From JAEWSN01 sp942493335 (lineage in GTDB: Bacteria > Bacillota > Clostridia > DSM-8532), in NCBI GenBank assembly GCA_942493335.1, contig OW818693.1:3658001-3722000 (forward strand): a DNA stretch of 64,000 nucleotides, written 5' to 3'. Position 1 is the stretch's first letter; each line of letters begins with the position of its first letter. Shown here in pieces: positions 34,650 to 43,490 of this stretch. The notes below the pieces were generated by a model. That model did no database searches. It was given only the letters and a program-made list of their open reading frames with translations, and had not been told where the DNA came from. The position numbers were made by a program, and so were the translations under genes.

Positions 34650-34663
34650 TGGAACCGTTTCCA
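34650..34663 (-). promoter_or_regulatory. LacI-type operator upstream of ribokinase
   Basis: TGGAACCGTTTCCA is the same core as the operator in front of the neighbouring LacI gene. It lies in the spacer between the LacI stop codon and the ribokinase start. Two copies flanking the regulator gene support a local regulon. Confidence 0.75.
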
Positions 34664-34686
34664 CACACCCTCAGCCGAATGCCTGG

Positions 34687-35700
34687 TCATTGAGTTTTGG
34701 CGGTCGATTCCCGGATGACGAGTTTTCGTTCCACCAGGACTTCCCGCGGTGTGCCGGAGAATCCATCAAGCCGTTCGAAGAGAAGACGAGCGACGGAACG
34801 ACCGAATTCGGAACTGTCATTTGTGACGGTTGTGAGCGGGGGACGCGACAGATGCGTAAAGGGAATGTTGTCCATGCCGGTGACGGAGATCTGCTCCGGC
34901 ACGCGTATTCCGCTTTCAGAAAGAGCTTCCAGCACACCCAGGGCGATCAGGTCATTCGCGCAGCAGATGGCGGTCGGGGGGGTGCGCAGGGCGGAAAAGT
35001 ACTTGCCCGCCTTGTAACCGGCCTGCTCCGAGAAACCCATTTCAAAGCAGAGGGTGTCGTCAAAGGGAATGCCGGCTTCCTCCAGGCCCTGCCTGTATCC
35101 ATGCTTGCGGCGGGCGGCCGTCTCGGCATCCACAGGCCCGCCGGCGAATGCGATGCGGCGATGACCGAGTTCCAGGAGGTGCCGCATGGAGGCGAGGGTG
35201 CCGGCTCCCCGGAGGCCATGCACCGTGTCGAACGGGCAGTGTTCATAGGAGTTTGCCAGCACTGCGGTGGCTCCGGTCGCCTGCAGTGCCTGCACGATTT
35301 CGTCCCGGACATGGATGGAGCAGAGGATGATGCCGTCGGACTGCGCGGAGGCGGCTGTGCGGATCGCCTCGAGTTCTTCCGCTGTCGATTCGTTCGTATT
35401 GTAAAGCACCAGGGCATAGCCCTTGCTTCGGGCTGTTGCCTGAACAACCTTGGCCATCTCGGAATAGAAAGGATTTCCGATATCCGGAACGACCAGCATG
35501 ATCTGTCGGCTTTTTCGTGTTTTCAAGGTCTGCGCGGCGCGACTTGGCACATAGTCGAGTGCTTGGATGGCGGATGCGATACGCCGTCCCGTTTCACCGT
35601 CCACATATCCGGACTGGTTCAGGTAGCGTGAAATGGTGGAGATGGCGACCTGCGCCTCTTTGGCGACATCCCGGATGGTGGGCTTCAATTTGCCGGACAT
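34687..35700 (-). CDS. LacI-family regulator of the riboside operon
   Basis: The ATG at 35700 follows AGGAGGAGC. The 337-residue protein opens with the LacI helix-turn-helix TIRDVAKEAQVAISTISRYL, a hinge with VPSRAAQTLKTRKSR, and a ribose-binding-protein-like effector domain. It precedes ribokinase and ADP-ribosylglycohydrolase on the same strand. Identical operator cores lie just upstream of its ribosome binding site and in front of ribokinase, so autoregulation and control of both genes are likely. The effector may be ribose or a riboside. Confidence 0.92.
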   Translation of the reverse strand: MSGKLKPTIRDVAKEAQVAISTISRYLNQSGYVDGETGRRIASAIQALDYVPSRAAQTLKTRKSRQIMLVVPDIGNPFYSEMAKVVQATARSKGYALVLYNTNESTAEELEAIRTAASAQSDGIILCSIHVRDEIVQALQATGATAVLANSYEHCPFDTVHGLRGAGTLASMRHLLELGHRRIAFAGGPVDAETAARRKHGYRQGLEEAGIPFDDTLCFEMGFSEQAGYKAGKYFSALRTPPTAICCANDLIALGVLEALSESGIRVPEQISVTGMDNIPFTHLSRPPLTTVTNDSSEFGRSVARLLFERLDGFSGTPREVLVERKLVIRESTAKTQ

Positions 35701-35714
35701 GGATGCTCCTCCTG

Positions 35715-35732
35715 TGTGGAACCGTTTCCACA
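35715..35732 (-). promoter_or_regulatory. LacI-type operator at the regulator's own promoter
   Basis: TGTGGAACCGTTTCCACA has matching outer arms (TGTGGAA/TTCCACA) with an asymmetric centre. It ends two bases from the ribosome binding site of the LacI gene. The second copy is at 34650-34663. Confidence 0.8.
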
Positions 35733-35756
35733 AAGAGCATATCGAAAGAAAGTCGT

Positions 35757-35862
35757 GCTGTCAATCTAACAGGATGCGACGACCGGCAAATCACACAGGG
35801 CGTGCCCTGCTGCCAGTCCGGCAGGTTGCAACGTGAGTCAATCCAACAGGGTATAGCCTGCT
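35757..35862. repeat. Degenerate repeat near the end of the VOC-ACT gene
   Basis: Units resembling GTCAATCTAACAGGATGC (35760), AATCACACAGGGCGTGCC (35790) and GTCAATCCAACAGGGTAT (35837) follow with about 28-45 base spacing. The last lies within the 3' end of the VOC-ACT gene. This is one more example of short diverged arrays at gene ends. Confidence 0.45.
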
Positions 35863-36665
35863 GCACGGAGGGAGTCAATCGCCATATGGAGCCTGTCCGC
35901 CTTGACGAGGAGATAGTCCGTGTCAAACGTTGATACCGCGAAAAGACTGATTTCAGCCTGTGCCAGAACCGTACTGATTCCCGCGAGGATGCCGGTCAGG
36001 GAAAAATCCAGTGTCCCTTCAACCTTCAACATGCGCCAGTCCCGTTCGCAGCGGACTTCCGCCGGGATCGACTCCTGTCTGGCCACGATGGACAATTCCT
36101 CCTCCGTACGGGTCACGGATGCGAAAGAATGACCCTGAATCCAGCCCGGGAGCGGATCGTCAGGCGCAAGCCTGCTGACACAGTAGGTTCCATCCAGGAG
36201 GCACAGGGTCAGTCCCTTTTTGATTCCGCTTTCAACAGGCAGGCCATTCATTCGCTGCAGGATGGGATGGTCAGGGTTCATCTGCAACAGATCCCACAGA
36301 TTGCCGTACAGATCCTTGAACACGGCAACGGTTCCGTAGGTTTGCCGCTTCGGCTCCCGGACAAATTCGATGCCTGACGAAACCATTTCGCGATAGTCGC
36401 GCCAAAAGTCATCCGAGTTGAGGAAGAGAAATACACGGCCGCCTGCCTGATCGCCTACAAAGGGCAGTTGTTCCGGCTTTGAGGCTTTTGCCAGCAGGAG
36501 TGTCGTGCCGCCGGGGCCGGGAGGAGCGACGACAACCCAGCGTTTGTCCTGCTCCGGCTGGTAGGTATCCTCGATCAGGTCGAAATGCAGTTTCTTCGTA
36601 TAAAAGTCGATGGCTTCATCGTAATCCCGCACGACGAGTGCGATATGGATGATGGACTGCTTCAT
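35838..36665 (-). CDS. VOC (glyoxalase-fold) plus ACT domain fusion
   Basis: The 275-residue protein joins two modules. Residues 1-125 form a vicinal-oxygen-chelate domain (IIHIALVVRDYDEAIDFYTK, VFKDLYGNLWDLLQ with the usual terminal Glu position read as Asp). Residues 150-275 form a tandem ACT unit of the CASTOR-like type (LCLLDGTYCVSRLAP, LDFSLTGILAGISTVLAQA, ISLFAVSTFDTDYLLVK). Each part is commonly a separate protein. The ACT half would bind an amino acid and so could gate the VOC half, which may be an enzyme or a binding module. The start ATG at 36665 has GGGAGG ten bases upstream. Function unknown. Confidence 0.85.
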   Translation of the reverse strand: MKQSIIHIALVVRDYDEAIDFYTKKLHFDLIEDTYQPEQDKRWVVVAPPGPGGTTLLLAKASKPEQLPFVGDQAGGRVFLFLNSDDFWRDYREMVSSGIEFVREPKRQTYGTVAVFKDLYGNLWDLLQMNPDHPILQRMNGLPVESGIKKGLTLCLLDGTYCVSRLAPDDPLPGWIQGHSFASVTRTEEELSIVARQESIPAEVRCERDWRMLKVEGTLDFSLTGILAGISTVLAQAEISLFAVSTFDTDYLLVKADRLHMAIDSLRAAGYTLLD

Positions 36666-36964
36666 GCTGCTGTGCCTCCCGAAACTGGCTGTTTCCTGCG
36701 ACTATCCTATCATATTCCATGCGGATGGCGAAGGACCGCAAGTTGCAGAACCATGTTGCAATCTGATTCCCGCATACGGTAAACTACTTGAAAACCATCC
36801 TTTGCATGAAAGATCATGTCACGGGGTCCGATCCTTGTCGAATCCGAGCACGCACAACAAATACGTCGCCTTCATAATGCGTCAGTCTGCTGCGAAACCG
36901 GCTCCGATCCTCTGCTGGAAAGCCATCCTTTCCACACCTGTCGGAATCGGTTCGGGAGGGATAC
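36666..36964. other. Divergent spacer with operator-like repeats before the FGGY kinase
   Basis: About 300 bases separate the VOC-ACT gene from the sugar cassette. TTGCAA near 36759 with TAAACT 18 bases on is a weak promoter candidate. The palindrome at 36916-36934 and a diverged copy at 36788-36806 are the only other signals seen. Confidence 0.45.
36916..36934 (+). promoter_or_regulatory. Operator-like palindrome upstream of the FGGY kinase
   Basis: TGGAAAG-CCATC-CTTTCCA has perfect 7-base arms. A diverged version, TTGAAAA-CCATC-CTTTGCA, lies at 36788-36806 with the same centre. No regulator is encoded beside the cassette, so the binding protein would be encoded elsewhere. Confidence 0.5.
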
Positions 36965-38467
36965 ATGGCTTGTCTGGTTGGCATCGATCTGGGCACATCC
37001 AGTCTGAAGACCATGATCATGGAGGAGGATGGAACCTGCCGGGCTGTTGCAGGCAAGTCCTATTCCATCCGGATTCCACAGGAAGGATTTGCCGAGCAGG
37101 ACCCGGAAACCTGGTGGCAGGCGCTTGTCGAAACAATGCGGCAGGCCTTTGCGGAGTCTGGTGTCCATCCCCGTGACATTACGGGAATCGGGTTTTCCGG
37201 ACAGATGCACGGTATGGTTCTGCTGGACCGGGACGGACATGTCATCCGCCCTGCCATTCTTCATTGCGACCAGCGCTCCAAATCTCAGGTCGACGCCATC
37301 CGGAACGTGGTAGGAGCGGAACGGCTTGCGCGAATCGCCATGAACCCCATTTTCCCCGGATTCCAGATTGCATCGCTTCTTTGGGTGCGGGACAACGAGC
37401 CGGGCTCCTTTTCCCGGATCGCCAAGGTTCTGCTGCCAAAGGATTATCTGCGGTATCGTCTGACCGGAGAAATGGGGACGGAACCGACGGATGCGGCCAG
37501 CACGCTTGCCTTCGATATCACAGCCAGAACATGGTCCGCGGAGATATTGGATCTTTTGGACCTGGACCCCGGAATCTTTCCGACCTGTGGAGAAACCCTC
37601 TCGCTTGCCGGGAAGGTGACAGAAGTCGCGGATCGGGAAACCTCCCTCTGCATGGGAACGCCGGTTGTGTATGGTGGTGGGGATCAACCCATGCAGGCCT
37701 TGGGAAACGGGCTCATTGAACCCGGAACCGCCACTTCGACCATCGGGACGGGCGGTCAGTTTTTCACGTCTGTCGACAGACCCATCGTAAATCCCGCGAT
37801 GAACACCCACCTTTTCAACAATGTGCTGCCCGGTACCTGGTACGCCATGGGCGCCATGATGAGCGCGGGCCTTTCGCTCAAATGGCTGCGGGACAACGTT
37901 CTGGGCGGCCGGGACTTCAAGACGCTTGATGTTGAGGCTGCGAATCTGCCGGCCTGCGGCAATGGGCTGCTATTTCTTCCGTATCTGGTTGGCGAACGGA
38001 CACCGCATCTCGATCCGAATGCACGAGGGGTATTTTTCGGGCTGACCCTTCAGCAGGGGCAGGCGCATCTGGCACGGGCGGTCATGGAAGGGGTGACATT
38101 TGCGCTGCGGGATTCCTTTGAGATTTTCAAGTCGCTTGGGATCGGCATTGATCGGATCATCGCATCAGGCGGTGGTGCGTCAAGTCCCCTCTGGCTGCAG
38201 ATTCAGGCGGACACTTACAACCGTGCCGTCTATACGACGAAAACCGTGGAACAGGCCTGCACCGGTGCCGCCATGGCTGCCGGACTGGGCTGCGGGGTGT
38301 ATCGGAATGTCAGGGAGGCCTGCGCGCAGGTGGTCAAGCTCCGGGAAACCGTCACGGAACCCATTGCTTCGAATGTCCCGATCTATGAGGCGCAATACGG
38401 AATCTACCGGGAGCTGTATGCGCGGAATGTGGATCTCTTCAGGAAGATCGGCTCATCAGGTGGTTGA
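36965..38467 (+). CDS. xylB: FGGY-family carbohydrate kinase, probable xylulokinase
   Basis: The 500-residue kinase starts at ATG 36965 behind GGGAGGG. It opens LVGIDLGTSSLKTMIMEEDG, with the acidic and phosphate-binding residues of the FGGY ATPase core, followed by GIGFSGQMHGMVLLD, characteristic of xylulokinase (QMHG), and YGGGDQPMQALGNG. It would phosphorylate D-xylulose to xylulose-5-phosphate. The D-lyxose isomerase at the end of the same cassette would feed it, because lyxose isomerises to xylulose. Sequence supports xylulokinase more than glycerol or gluconate kinase. Confidence 0.9.
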   Translation: MACLVGIDLGTSSLKTMIMEEDGTCRAVAGKSYSIRIPQEGFAEQDPETWWQALVETMRQAFAESGVHPRDITGIGFSGQMHGMVLLDRDGHVIRPAILHCDQRSKSQVDAIRNVVGAERLARIAMNPIFPGFQIASLLWVRDNEPGSFSRIAKVLLPKDYLRYRLTGEMGTEPTDAASTLAFDITARTWSAEILDLLDLDPGIFPTCGETLSLAGKVTEVADRETSLCMGTPVVYGGGDQPMQALGNGLIEPGTATSTIGTGGQFFTSVDRPIVNPAMNTHLFNNVLPGTWYAMGAMMSAGLSLKWLRDNVLGGRDFKTLDVEAANLPACGNGLLFLPYLVGERTPHLDPNARGVFFGLTLQQGQAHLARAVMEGVTFALRDSFEIFKSLGIGIDRIIASGGGASSPLWLQIQADTYNRAVYTTKTVEQACTGAAMAAGLGCGVYRNVREACAQVVKLRETVTEPIASNVPIYEAQYGIYRELYARNVDLFRKIGSSGG

Positions 38468-38533
38468 TGCAGCGGAATGTCGAGGAAGCTCCGGATGAAT
38501 GACAGATTCATAGAGAACGATGGAGGAAAAGAA

Positions 38534-40408
38534 ATGGAGCGCATTGTCTTGTCTTCCGGGGATGACCGGTTCACCCAGCCGATTCCCGAAACACTCGCCG
38601 ACACATGGAGTCTGGAGCTTCACGCCGGTTTGGCTGAGACATCCGGACGAATCGGTCGAATAGCGGGTTCTCTTCAGATTTCAACATCGGAAGGACGCCG
38701 TGTTGAAATGAAATGGGGAGAAGGGAGCTTCTTTTGCTCCATCTGGTATGATGCGAAGCCGGAACCGCTTGTCCTGCAGGCGGCTTTTGCGCAGAACGGA
38801 TTTGGGAAGCTCTTGCTGGAAAATCGCGGATACCGTCTCTCCCTTCTTCTGGACGGCGTTCTGGTGGATGAGGAATGGCCGCTTGGTGTCTGCTCCCTGC
38901 GAGGGTGTTCATGCCGGGTGGAGTCGGCTTCAGAGGTGGAAATCAATGTCTGCAGCCCGGATGCATGCGATGCGGCACAGACTGGCGACCTTGCTGGCGA
39001 TCTTGCGGGAGCTTCACGGGAGATCCGGTGCATCGGACCGGTACCAAGCTGGCAGCCGGATGGCATCGGGGTCCGTGTCGGGGACTGCATGCCCTATCAT
39101 GACGGAAAACGGTTCCATTTTCTGTATCTCGCGGATCGGCACGGCCATCGCAGCAAATGGAGTCTGGGCGCGCATCAATGGGCGCATGCCTCCACGGCGG
39201 ATCTTCGGGAATGGACGCTCCATCCGCTTGCCATACCGGTTTCCGCACAGTGGGAAGGCTCCATCTGCACCGGCTCCGTCTTTGTGCATGAGGGCGTGCA
39301 TTATGCCTTTTACGCGGTCCGCATGTCAGACGGTACCGCCGCGCCGCTGACGTGGGCGGAAAGCCGGGACGGTGTCCATTACGTCAAGAGCGGACGGCAC
39401 TTTTCCCTCAAGCCGCCTTATCATGATGCTTCCGCACGGGATCCGGAAGTATTCATGGATGGGGAAGGCTTGTTCCACATGCTCGTGACGACAAGCGTCT
39501 GTCAACCGGACCCGGGCGAAAATGCGCTTCCTGCCTATCCCGTCGGAGGATGTCTTGCGCATCTGACTTCCACGGATCTGTCGAACTGGACGCAACTGCC
39601 GCCGTTCTACTCGACCGGCCACCCGGATCAGCCCGAGTGCGCCTGTCTTTTCCGCGTGAAGGAATGGCATTATCTCGTTTTCAGCCAGCAAGGCACGGCG
39701 CGGTACCGCAAATCCCGTTCTCCGCTCGGCCCCTGGGTGAAGCCGGATGTGGAAATCCTGGACGGACATGCCTATCGTGTGCCGAAAATCTCCGTGTTCC
39801 CGGACGGGACTATCGTCTCAGCAGGATTTCTTGCTGAAAAACCGGATGAATACGCAGGCTGCGCCGTGTTCCGCGAATGGCGGCAGACGGATGACGGAAA
39901 CTTACTTCCCCGGTTTGCTGAATGGGCCTTGCCGGAGGCCTGCGGGGAATCGATCCATATGGAGTCGGTAGAAGTGGACGGTACCCTTGGATATGCAAAA
40001 ACGGACAACGCCATCGGCTTGCAGGCGTTCCGTGTGCAGGGTACGATTCATCCCAGTGTGCCATCCATGCAGTACGGGATCCGTTTCGGCAACGCCGGCC
40101 TGTCCTCCGGCTGGGTGCTCCGTTTTGAGCCGGATGAGGGAAAAGCCGGTTTCCATGCCGCGGAAGCGCATTGGCCGCAGCTCATGCCCAATCTGACGCT
40201 GGAAACGGTCAGGAATCTTTCGGAGAGCGTGACTGTCGATCTGGTGGTGAGGGGGACGGTCGTCGACCTGATGCTGAACGGAGATAGAACCATGGTGCAG
40301 CGTCTTTCCATTCCGGAAGGCGGGTATTCGGAACTTGGCTTCCTTGCGATGTCTGGGAAGGCCGAATTCAAGGACTTTCGACTGATTCCGATTGAAAACC
40401 CGGAATGA
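38534..40408 (+). CDS. GH32-like five-bladed propeller glycosidase
   Basis: The ATG at 38534 follows TGGAGG and gives 624 residues without a signal peptide. Residues 1-165 form a beta-sandwich-like leader. A GH32/GH43-type propeller follows, and a C-terminal beta-sandwich begins around residue 455. The three acidic motifs of GH32 can be aligned: the nucleophile motif, normally WMNDPNG, reads VGDCMPYHDG; RDP is present as SARDPEVF; the EC motif is PECACLF. All acids are kept but the first motif is unusual. It may hydrolyse a fructoside or a different furanoside. It lies between two sugar kinases, so its product is likely phosphorylated. Confidence 0.75.
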   Translation: MERIVLSSGDDRFTQPIPETLADTWSLELHAGLAETSGRIGRIAGSLQISTSEGRRVEMKWGEGSFFCSIWYDAKPEPLVLQAAFAQNGFGKLLLENRGYRLSLLLDGVLVDEEWPLGVCSLRGCSCRVESASEVEINVCSPDACDAAQTGDLAGDLAGASREIRCIGPVPSWQPDGIGVRVGDCMPYHDGKRFHFLYLADRHGHRSKWSLGAHQWAHASTADLREWTLHPLAIPVSAQWEGSICTGSVFVHEGVHYAFYAVRMSDGTAAPLTWAESRDGVHYVKSGRHFSLKPPYHDASARDPEVFMDGEGLFHMLVTTSVCQPDPGENALPAYPVGGCLAHLTSTDLSNWTQLPPFYSTGHPDQPECACLFRVKEWHYLVFSQQGTARYRKSRSPLGPWVKPDVEILDGHAYRVPKISVFPDGTIVSAGFLAEKPDEYAGCAVFREWRQTDDGNLLPRFAEWALPEACGESIHMESVEVDGTLGYAKTDNAIGLQAFRVQGTIHPSVPSMQYGIRFGNAGLSSGWVLRFEPDEGKAGFHAAEAHWPQLMPNLTLETVRNLSESVTVDLVVRGTVVDLMLNGDRTMVQRLSIPEGGYSELGFLAMSGKAEFKDFRLIPIENPE

Positions 40409-40474
40409 CGGGTTTGGTATACAGCCTCCTGTGGGAAACTGACTCCGGAGGCTCCCTGTTCTGAAGGAGGACTT

Positions 40475-41410
40475 ATGATGGATGTCGCCTGTATTGGGAT
40501 TCTGGTGGCCGATGTTGTCACCAGAACCATTCAAGATCTGCCGGAAACCGGAAAGCTTGATTTGGTGGATCATATCGATCTGTTTTCCGGCGGCTGCGCG
40601 ATGAACAGCGCGGTTGACATGGCCCGACTCGGGCTTGCGACGGCTGTTTCCGGCAAGATCGGACGGGATGGGTTCGGCGCTTTCCTGCGGGGTGCATTGC
40701 GGTCGGCAGGCGTCGGGGAAGGACATGTGGCGGAAGATGCTGTTCAGGGGACCTCGGCTTCCGTTGTGCTTGTCAATGCGCAGGGTGAGCGGAGTTTTCT
40801 GCATTGTCTCGGCGCAAATGCGTCCTTCACCGACACGGACGTTCCCGATGAATTGCTGAAACAATCGAAAATCTCCTTTGTTGCCGGATCGATGCTGATG
40901 CCATCCTTCGACGGGGAACCGTGCGCGCGCGTTCTGAAACGAGCCCGTGCCTTCGGCAGGATGACCGCGCTGGACACGGCATGGGATTCAAAAGGACGCT
41001 GGATGCAGGTTCTATCTCCCTGCATGCCGCAGATCGACCTGTTTCTGCCCAGTTACGACGAAGCGGTGGAACTGTCCGGCGAGCGCGATCCCATGCTCAT
41101 TTCCGAGCGGTTTCATTCGATGGGGGTCACAACCACCGTCATCAAGCTGGGCGCGGAAGGCTGCCATATCCGGCGGGGCGGGGAAACCTGGATGGTAAAG
41201 GGGTTTCCGGTGCGGGAGGTGCGGGATACGACGGGAGCAGGCGATGCCTTCTGCGCTGGTTTCCTGACCGGCGTCTCCCTGGGATTGCCATTGCCGGAGT
41301 GCGGACGCATGGCCAATGCGGTTGGCGCACTGTGCGTTTCCGAAGTCGGCGCATCCAGTGGCATCCATTCCATGGAGCAGGTGCGGCGGCTCATTCAGGT
41401 CAACGTGTGA
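40475..41410 (+). CDS. PfkB-family sugar kinase
   Basis: The 311-residue kinase starts at ATG 40475 (or 40478) after AAGGAGG. It has the PfkB pattern with DLFSGGCAMNSAVDMARLG near the N-terminus and the signature DTTGAGDAFCAGF with the catalytic Asp. The acceptor sugar cannot be read from sequence. With a GH32-like enzyme immediately upstream, fructose is one plausible acceptor; a ketose made by the lyxose isomerase is another. It is part of the cassette that starts with the xylulokinase. Confidence 0.85.
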   Translation: MMDVACIGILVADVVTRTIQDLPETGKLDLVDHIDLFSGGCAMNSAVDMARLGLATAVSGKIGRDGFGAFLRGALRSAGVGEGHVAEDAVQGTSASVVLVNAQGERSFLHCLGANASFTDTDVPDELLKQSKISFVAGSMLMPSFDGEPCARVLKRARAFGRMTALDTAWDSKGRWMQVLSPCMPQIDLFLPSYDEAVELSGERDPMLISERFHSMGVTTTVIKLGAEGCHIRRGGETWMVKGFPVREVRDTTGAGDAFCAGFLTGVSLGLPLPECGRMANAVGALCVSEVGASSGIHSMEQVRRLIQVNV

Positions 41411-41567
41411 ATGCGGATGACAGGCAGCCGGCGAACTGGCTGCGGGACGATCAATCGAGCGGGAAAACGACGGCGAAACAACGAGGTATGTCAGTCTGCT
41501 GACCGGTTGCCATCCTTTGCTCAAACGGGAAAACGAGGACGGGAAGATAAAACGGAGGTTGATTCAG

Positions 41568-42086
41568 ATGACGGACAGGATGATGTATGTTGACAAGACC
41601 CTGAACATGCTGGATGCGGCTGGAATCGCGTTGACGGCCGAAGATCGCGGCCGGGTGGAGATTGCGGATTTTGGACTGGATTCGTTCGAGACCACGGGCC
41701 TTTCCCTGATCACCTATCTCAACACGGATCGCTGCTGTGCCAAGGAGCTTGTCCTGCTGCCGGGCCAGACCTGCCCGGAGCACCGGCATCCGCCCGTCGC
41801 AGGCGGACCCGGCAAGGAGGAAACGTTCCGATGCCGATGGGGCAAGGTGTTCCTGTATGTGTCGGGTGCGCCTTCCGGGAAAATACTCGGCGCCGTGCCA
41901 AAAGGAAAGGAACGCGCATACACGGTCTTTCACGAAATCGTCCTGCTGCCGGGCGAACAGCATACCATCCGGCCCGACACGCTGCACTGGTTCCAGGGCG
42001 GACCGGAAGGCGCCGTCGTTTCGGAATTCTCGACCCGCAGCCGGGATGAATCGGATGTTTTCACGGATCCGGATATTCGGCGCTGA
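41568..42086 (+). CDS. D-lyxose ketol-isomerase family protein
   Basis: The 172-residue cupin starts at ATG 41568, nine bases behind GGAGG. The metal site is visible: PGQTCPEHRHPP gives two His, GKEETFRCRWG gives Glu, and PGEQHTIRPDTLHWFQGG gives the last His. This matches the YdaE-like lyxose isomerases, which interconvert D-lyxose and D-xylulose and often D-mannose and D-fructose. With the FGGY kinase in the same cassette it would make xylulose-5-phosphate from lyxose. Confidence 0.87.
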   Translation: MTDRMMYVDKTLNMLDAAGIALTAEDRGRVEIADFGLDSFETTGLSLITYLNTDRCCAKELVLLPGQTCPEHRHPPVAGGPGKEETFRCRWGKVFLYVSGAPSGKILGAVPKGKERAYTVFHEIVLLPGEQHTIRPDTLHWFQGGPEGAVVSEFSTRSRDESDVFTDPDIRR

Positions 42087-42097
42087 ATTCCCTGCAC

Positions 42098-43339
42098 TCA
42101 ATTTCGGTGACGAATCCCCACAATGCCGCGCAGTCCCTTCACGCGTTTTGTGATGCGGCTGTACGGCCTTTTTGCATAGGTATCCTGCGCCTCCCTGTAA
42201 ACAGCGACCACCTCTGCAGCCAGATCCGCGCTGCCGTAGGAAGAGACGGATGTAATGGTTGATGCCCGCAACGCTTCCCGCTGTTCGGGCTGCATGGTGA
42301 AAAATGCACGGACATAGTGATCGAATCCTTCTTCATCGTCGAAAATGAAACCGTTCACGCCATGCTCGACCTGTCCCTTGTTGACGATGTCCCTGCGGAT
42401 GATGGCCGGCAGACCCGCTGCAAGGGCCTCGAGCATTGCAATCGAGAACATTTCCGTGAGGGAGGCCGAAACGAAAAGATCAGCCATATGGCAGTAGTGG
42501 GGAACATCAGCATTCGGCACTGCGCCTGTGAACAGGATCCGATCGGAAAGGCCCATCTGTCCGGCCTGTTCCTTCAGTCCATCCAGATCGGGTCCGCCGC
42601 CGACAATGAGGAGCCGGTATTCCGAATCCCGGAAGAACCGGCGGCCAAAATACGTGAGGATGACATCCAGACTCTTTTCCTTGGCAATGCGGGAGGTTGA
42701 GATGAGAACCTTCATGCCGGGCTTGATCCCGTATGTGTTTCGGAGCGCATCGACCTTGTCCTTGCTGGCATTGGCCGGGTTGAACGCCACCAGGTCCGGA
42801 CAGTTGCGGATCACGTGGATTTGTTTCCGGATCCCGTGTCGCTGGCACAGCTCCTGTACCTTGGCGGAAGGGCCGATGACCGCACAGGCCTGCCGGGTGA
42901 TCTGTTTCAGGTAGAACGTGATGGTTTTGTTCAATACGAACGTCATGCCGCTTGGGGCGACATAGTGCAGATAATCGTCATACATGGTGTGGATCGTGTA
43001 GATCATGGGAATGCCGAGGATGGTTGCGGCCTGCATGCCGAAGAAGCCCACGCCGAACTCGTTGTGGATGTGGATGATATCGGGTTTGAAACGGTTCAGA
43101 TAACGGAGCCGGTTTGCGCTGACCGGGGATGCGACCCCGTATCCGTAGATTTTCTTGAAGGTATGGGCAGGACACCGAAGTTGGCCGTCTTCCATGTGAT
43201 GATGCCGGACTGTCGGGTCCGCGGAGACGATGAGAACTTCATGTCCGAGGGCCTCCAGCCCCTGTTTCAGCAGCCGGACATGGGTGACGACTCCGTTGAT
43301 GTAGGGCAGATAGGTTTCCGTGAAGATGGCGATTTTCAT
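42098..43339 (-). CDS. GT4 glycosyltransferase (diglucosyl/glycolipid type)
   Basis: The 413-residue GT-B enzyme starts MKIAIFTETYLPYINGVVTH, a typical N-terminus of 1,2-diacylglycerol 3-glucosyltransferases and the related mannosyltransferases. The C-terminal nucleotide-sugar domain has STSRIAKEKSLDVIL and the EX7E motif SLTEMFSIAMLEALAAG. It is cytosolic or membrane-peripheral and probably builds a membrane glycolipid. It converges with the lyxose isomerase, with stops only 11 bases apart, and is not cotranscribed with anything visible. Confidence 0.9.
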   Translation of the reverse strand: MKIAIFTETYLPYINGVVTHVRLLKQGLEALGHEVLIVSADPTVRHHHMEDGQLRCPAHTFKKIYGYGVASPVSANRLRYLNRFKPDIIHIHNEFGVGFFGMQAATILGIPMIYTIHTMYDDYLHYVAPSGMTFVLNKTITFYLKQITRQACAVIGPSAKVQELCQRHGIRKQIHVIRNCPDLVAFNPANASKDKVDALRNTYGIKPGMKVLISTSRIAKEKSLDVILTYFGRRFFRDSEYRLLIVGGGPDLDGLKEQAGQMGLSDRILFTGAVPNADVPHYCHMADLFVSASLTEMFSIAMLEALAAGLPAIIRRDIVNKGQVEHGVNGFIFDDEEGFDHYVRAFFTMQPEQREALRASTITSVSSYGSADLAAEVVAVYREAQDTYAKRPYSRITKRVKGLRGIVGIRHRN

Positions 43340-43490
43340 CGGTTGCTCTCACGCTTTCGTTTTTATTCGGCGGATGCCGTTGCCGGTACTTCATTATACA
43401 GCATACGGGAATAGGTAAAAATAGTTGGGAGAAAAACCGCGAATATACGGTTGTCCTTCGAATTGGCAAATGGTATCATGTCTATAGTTA

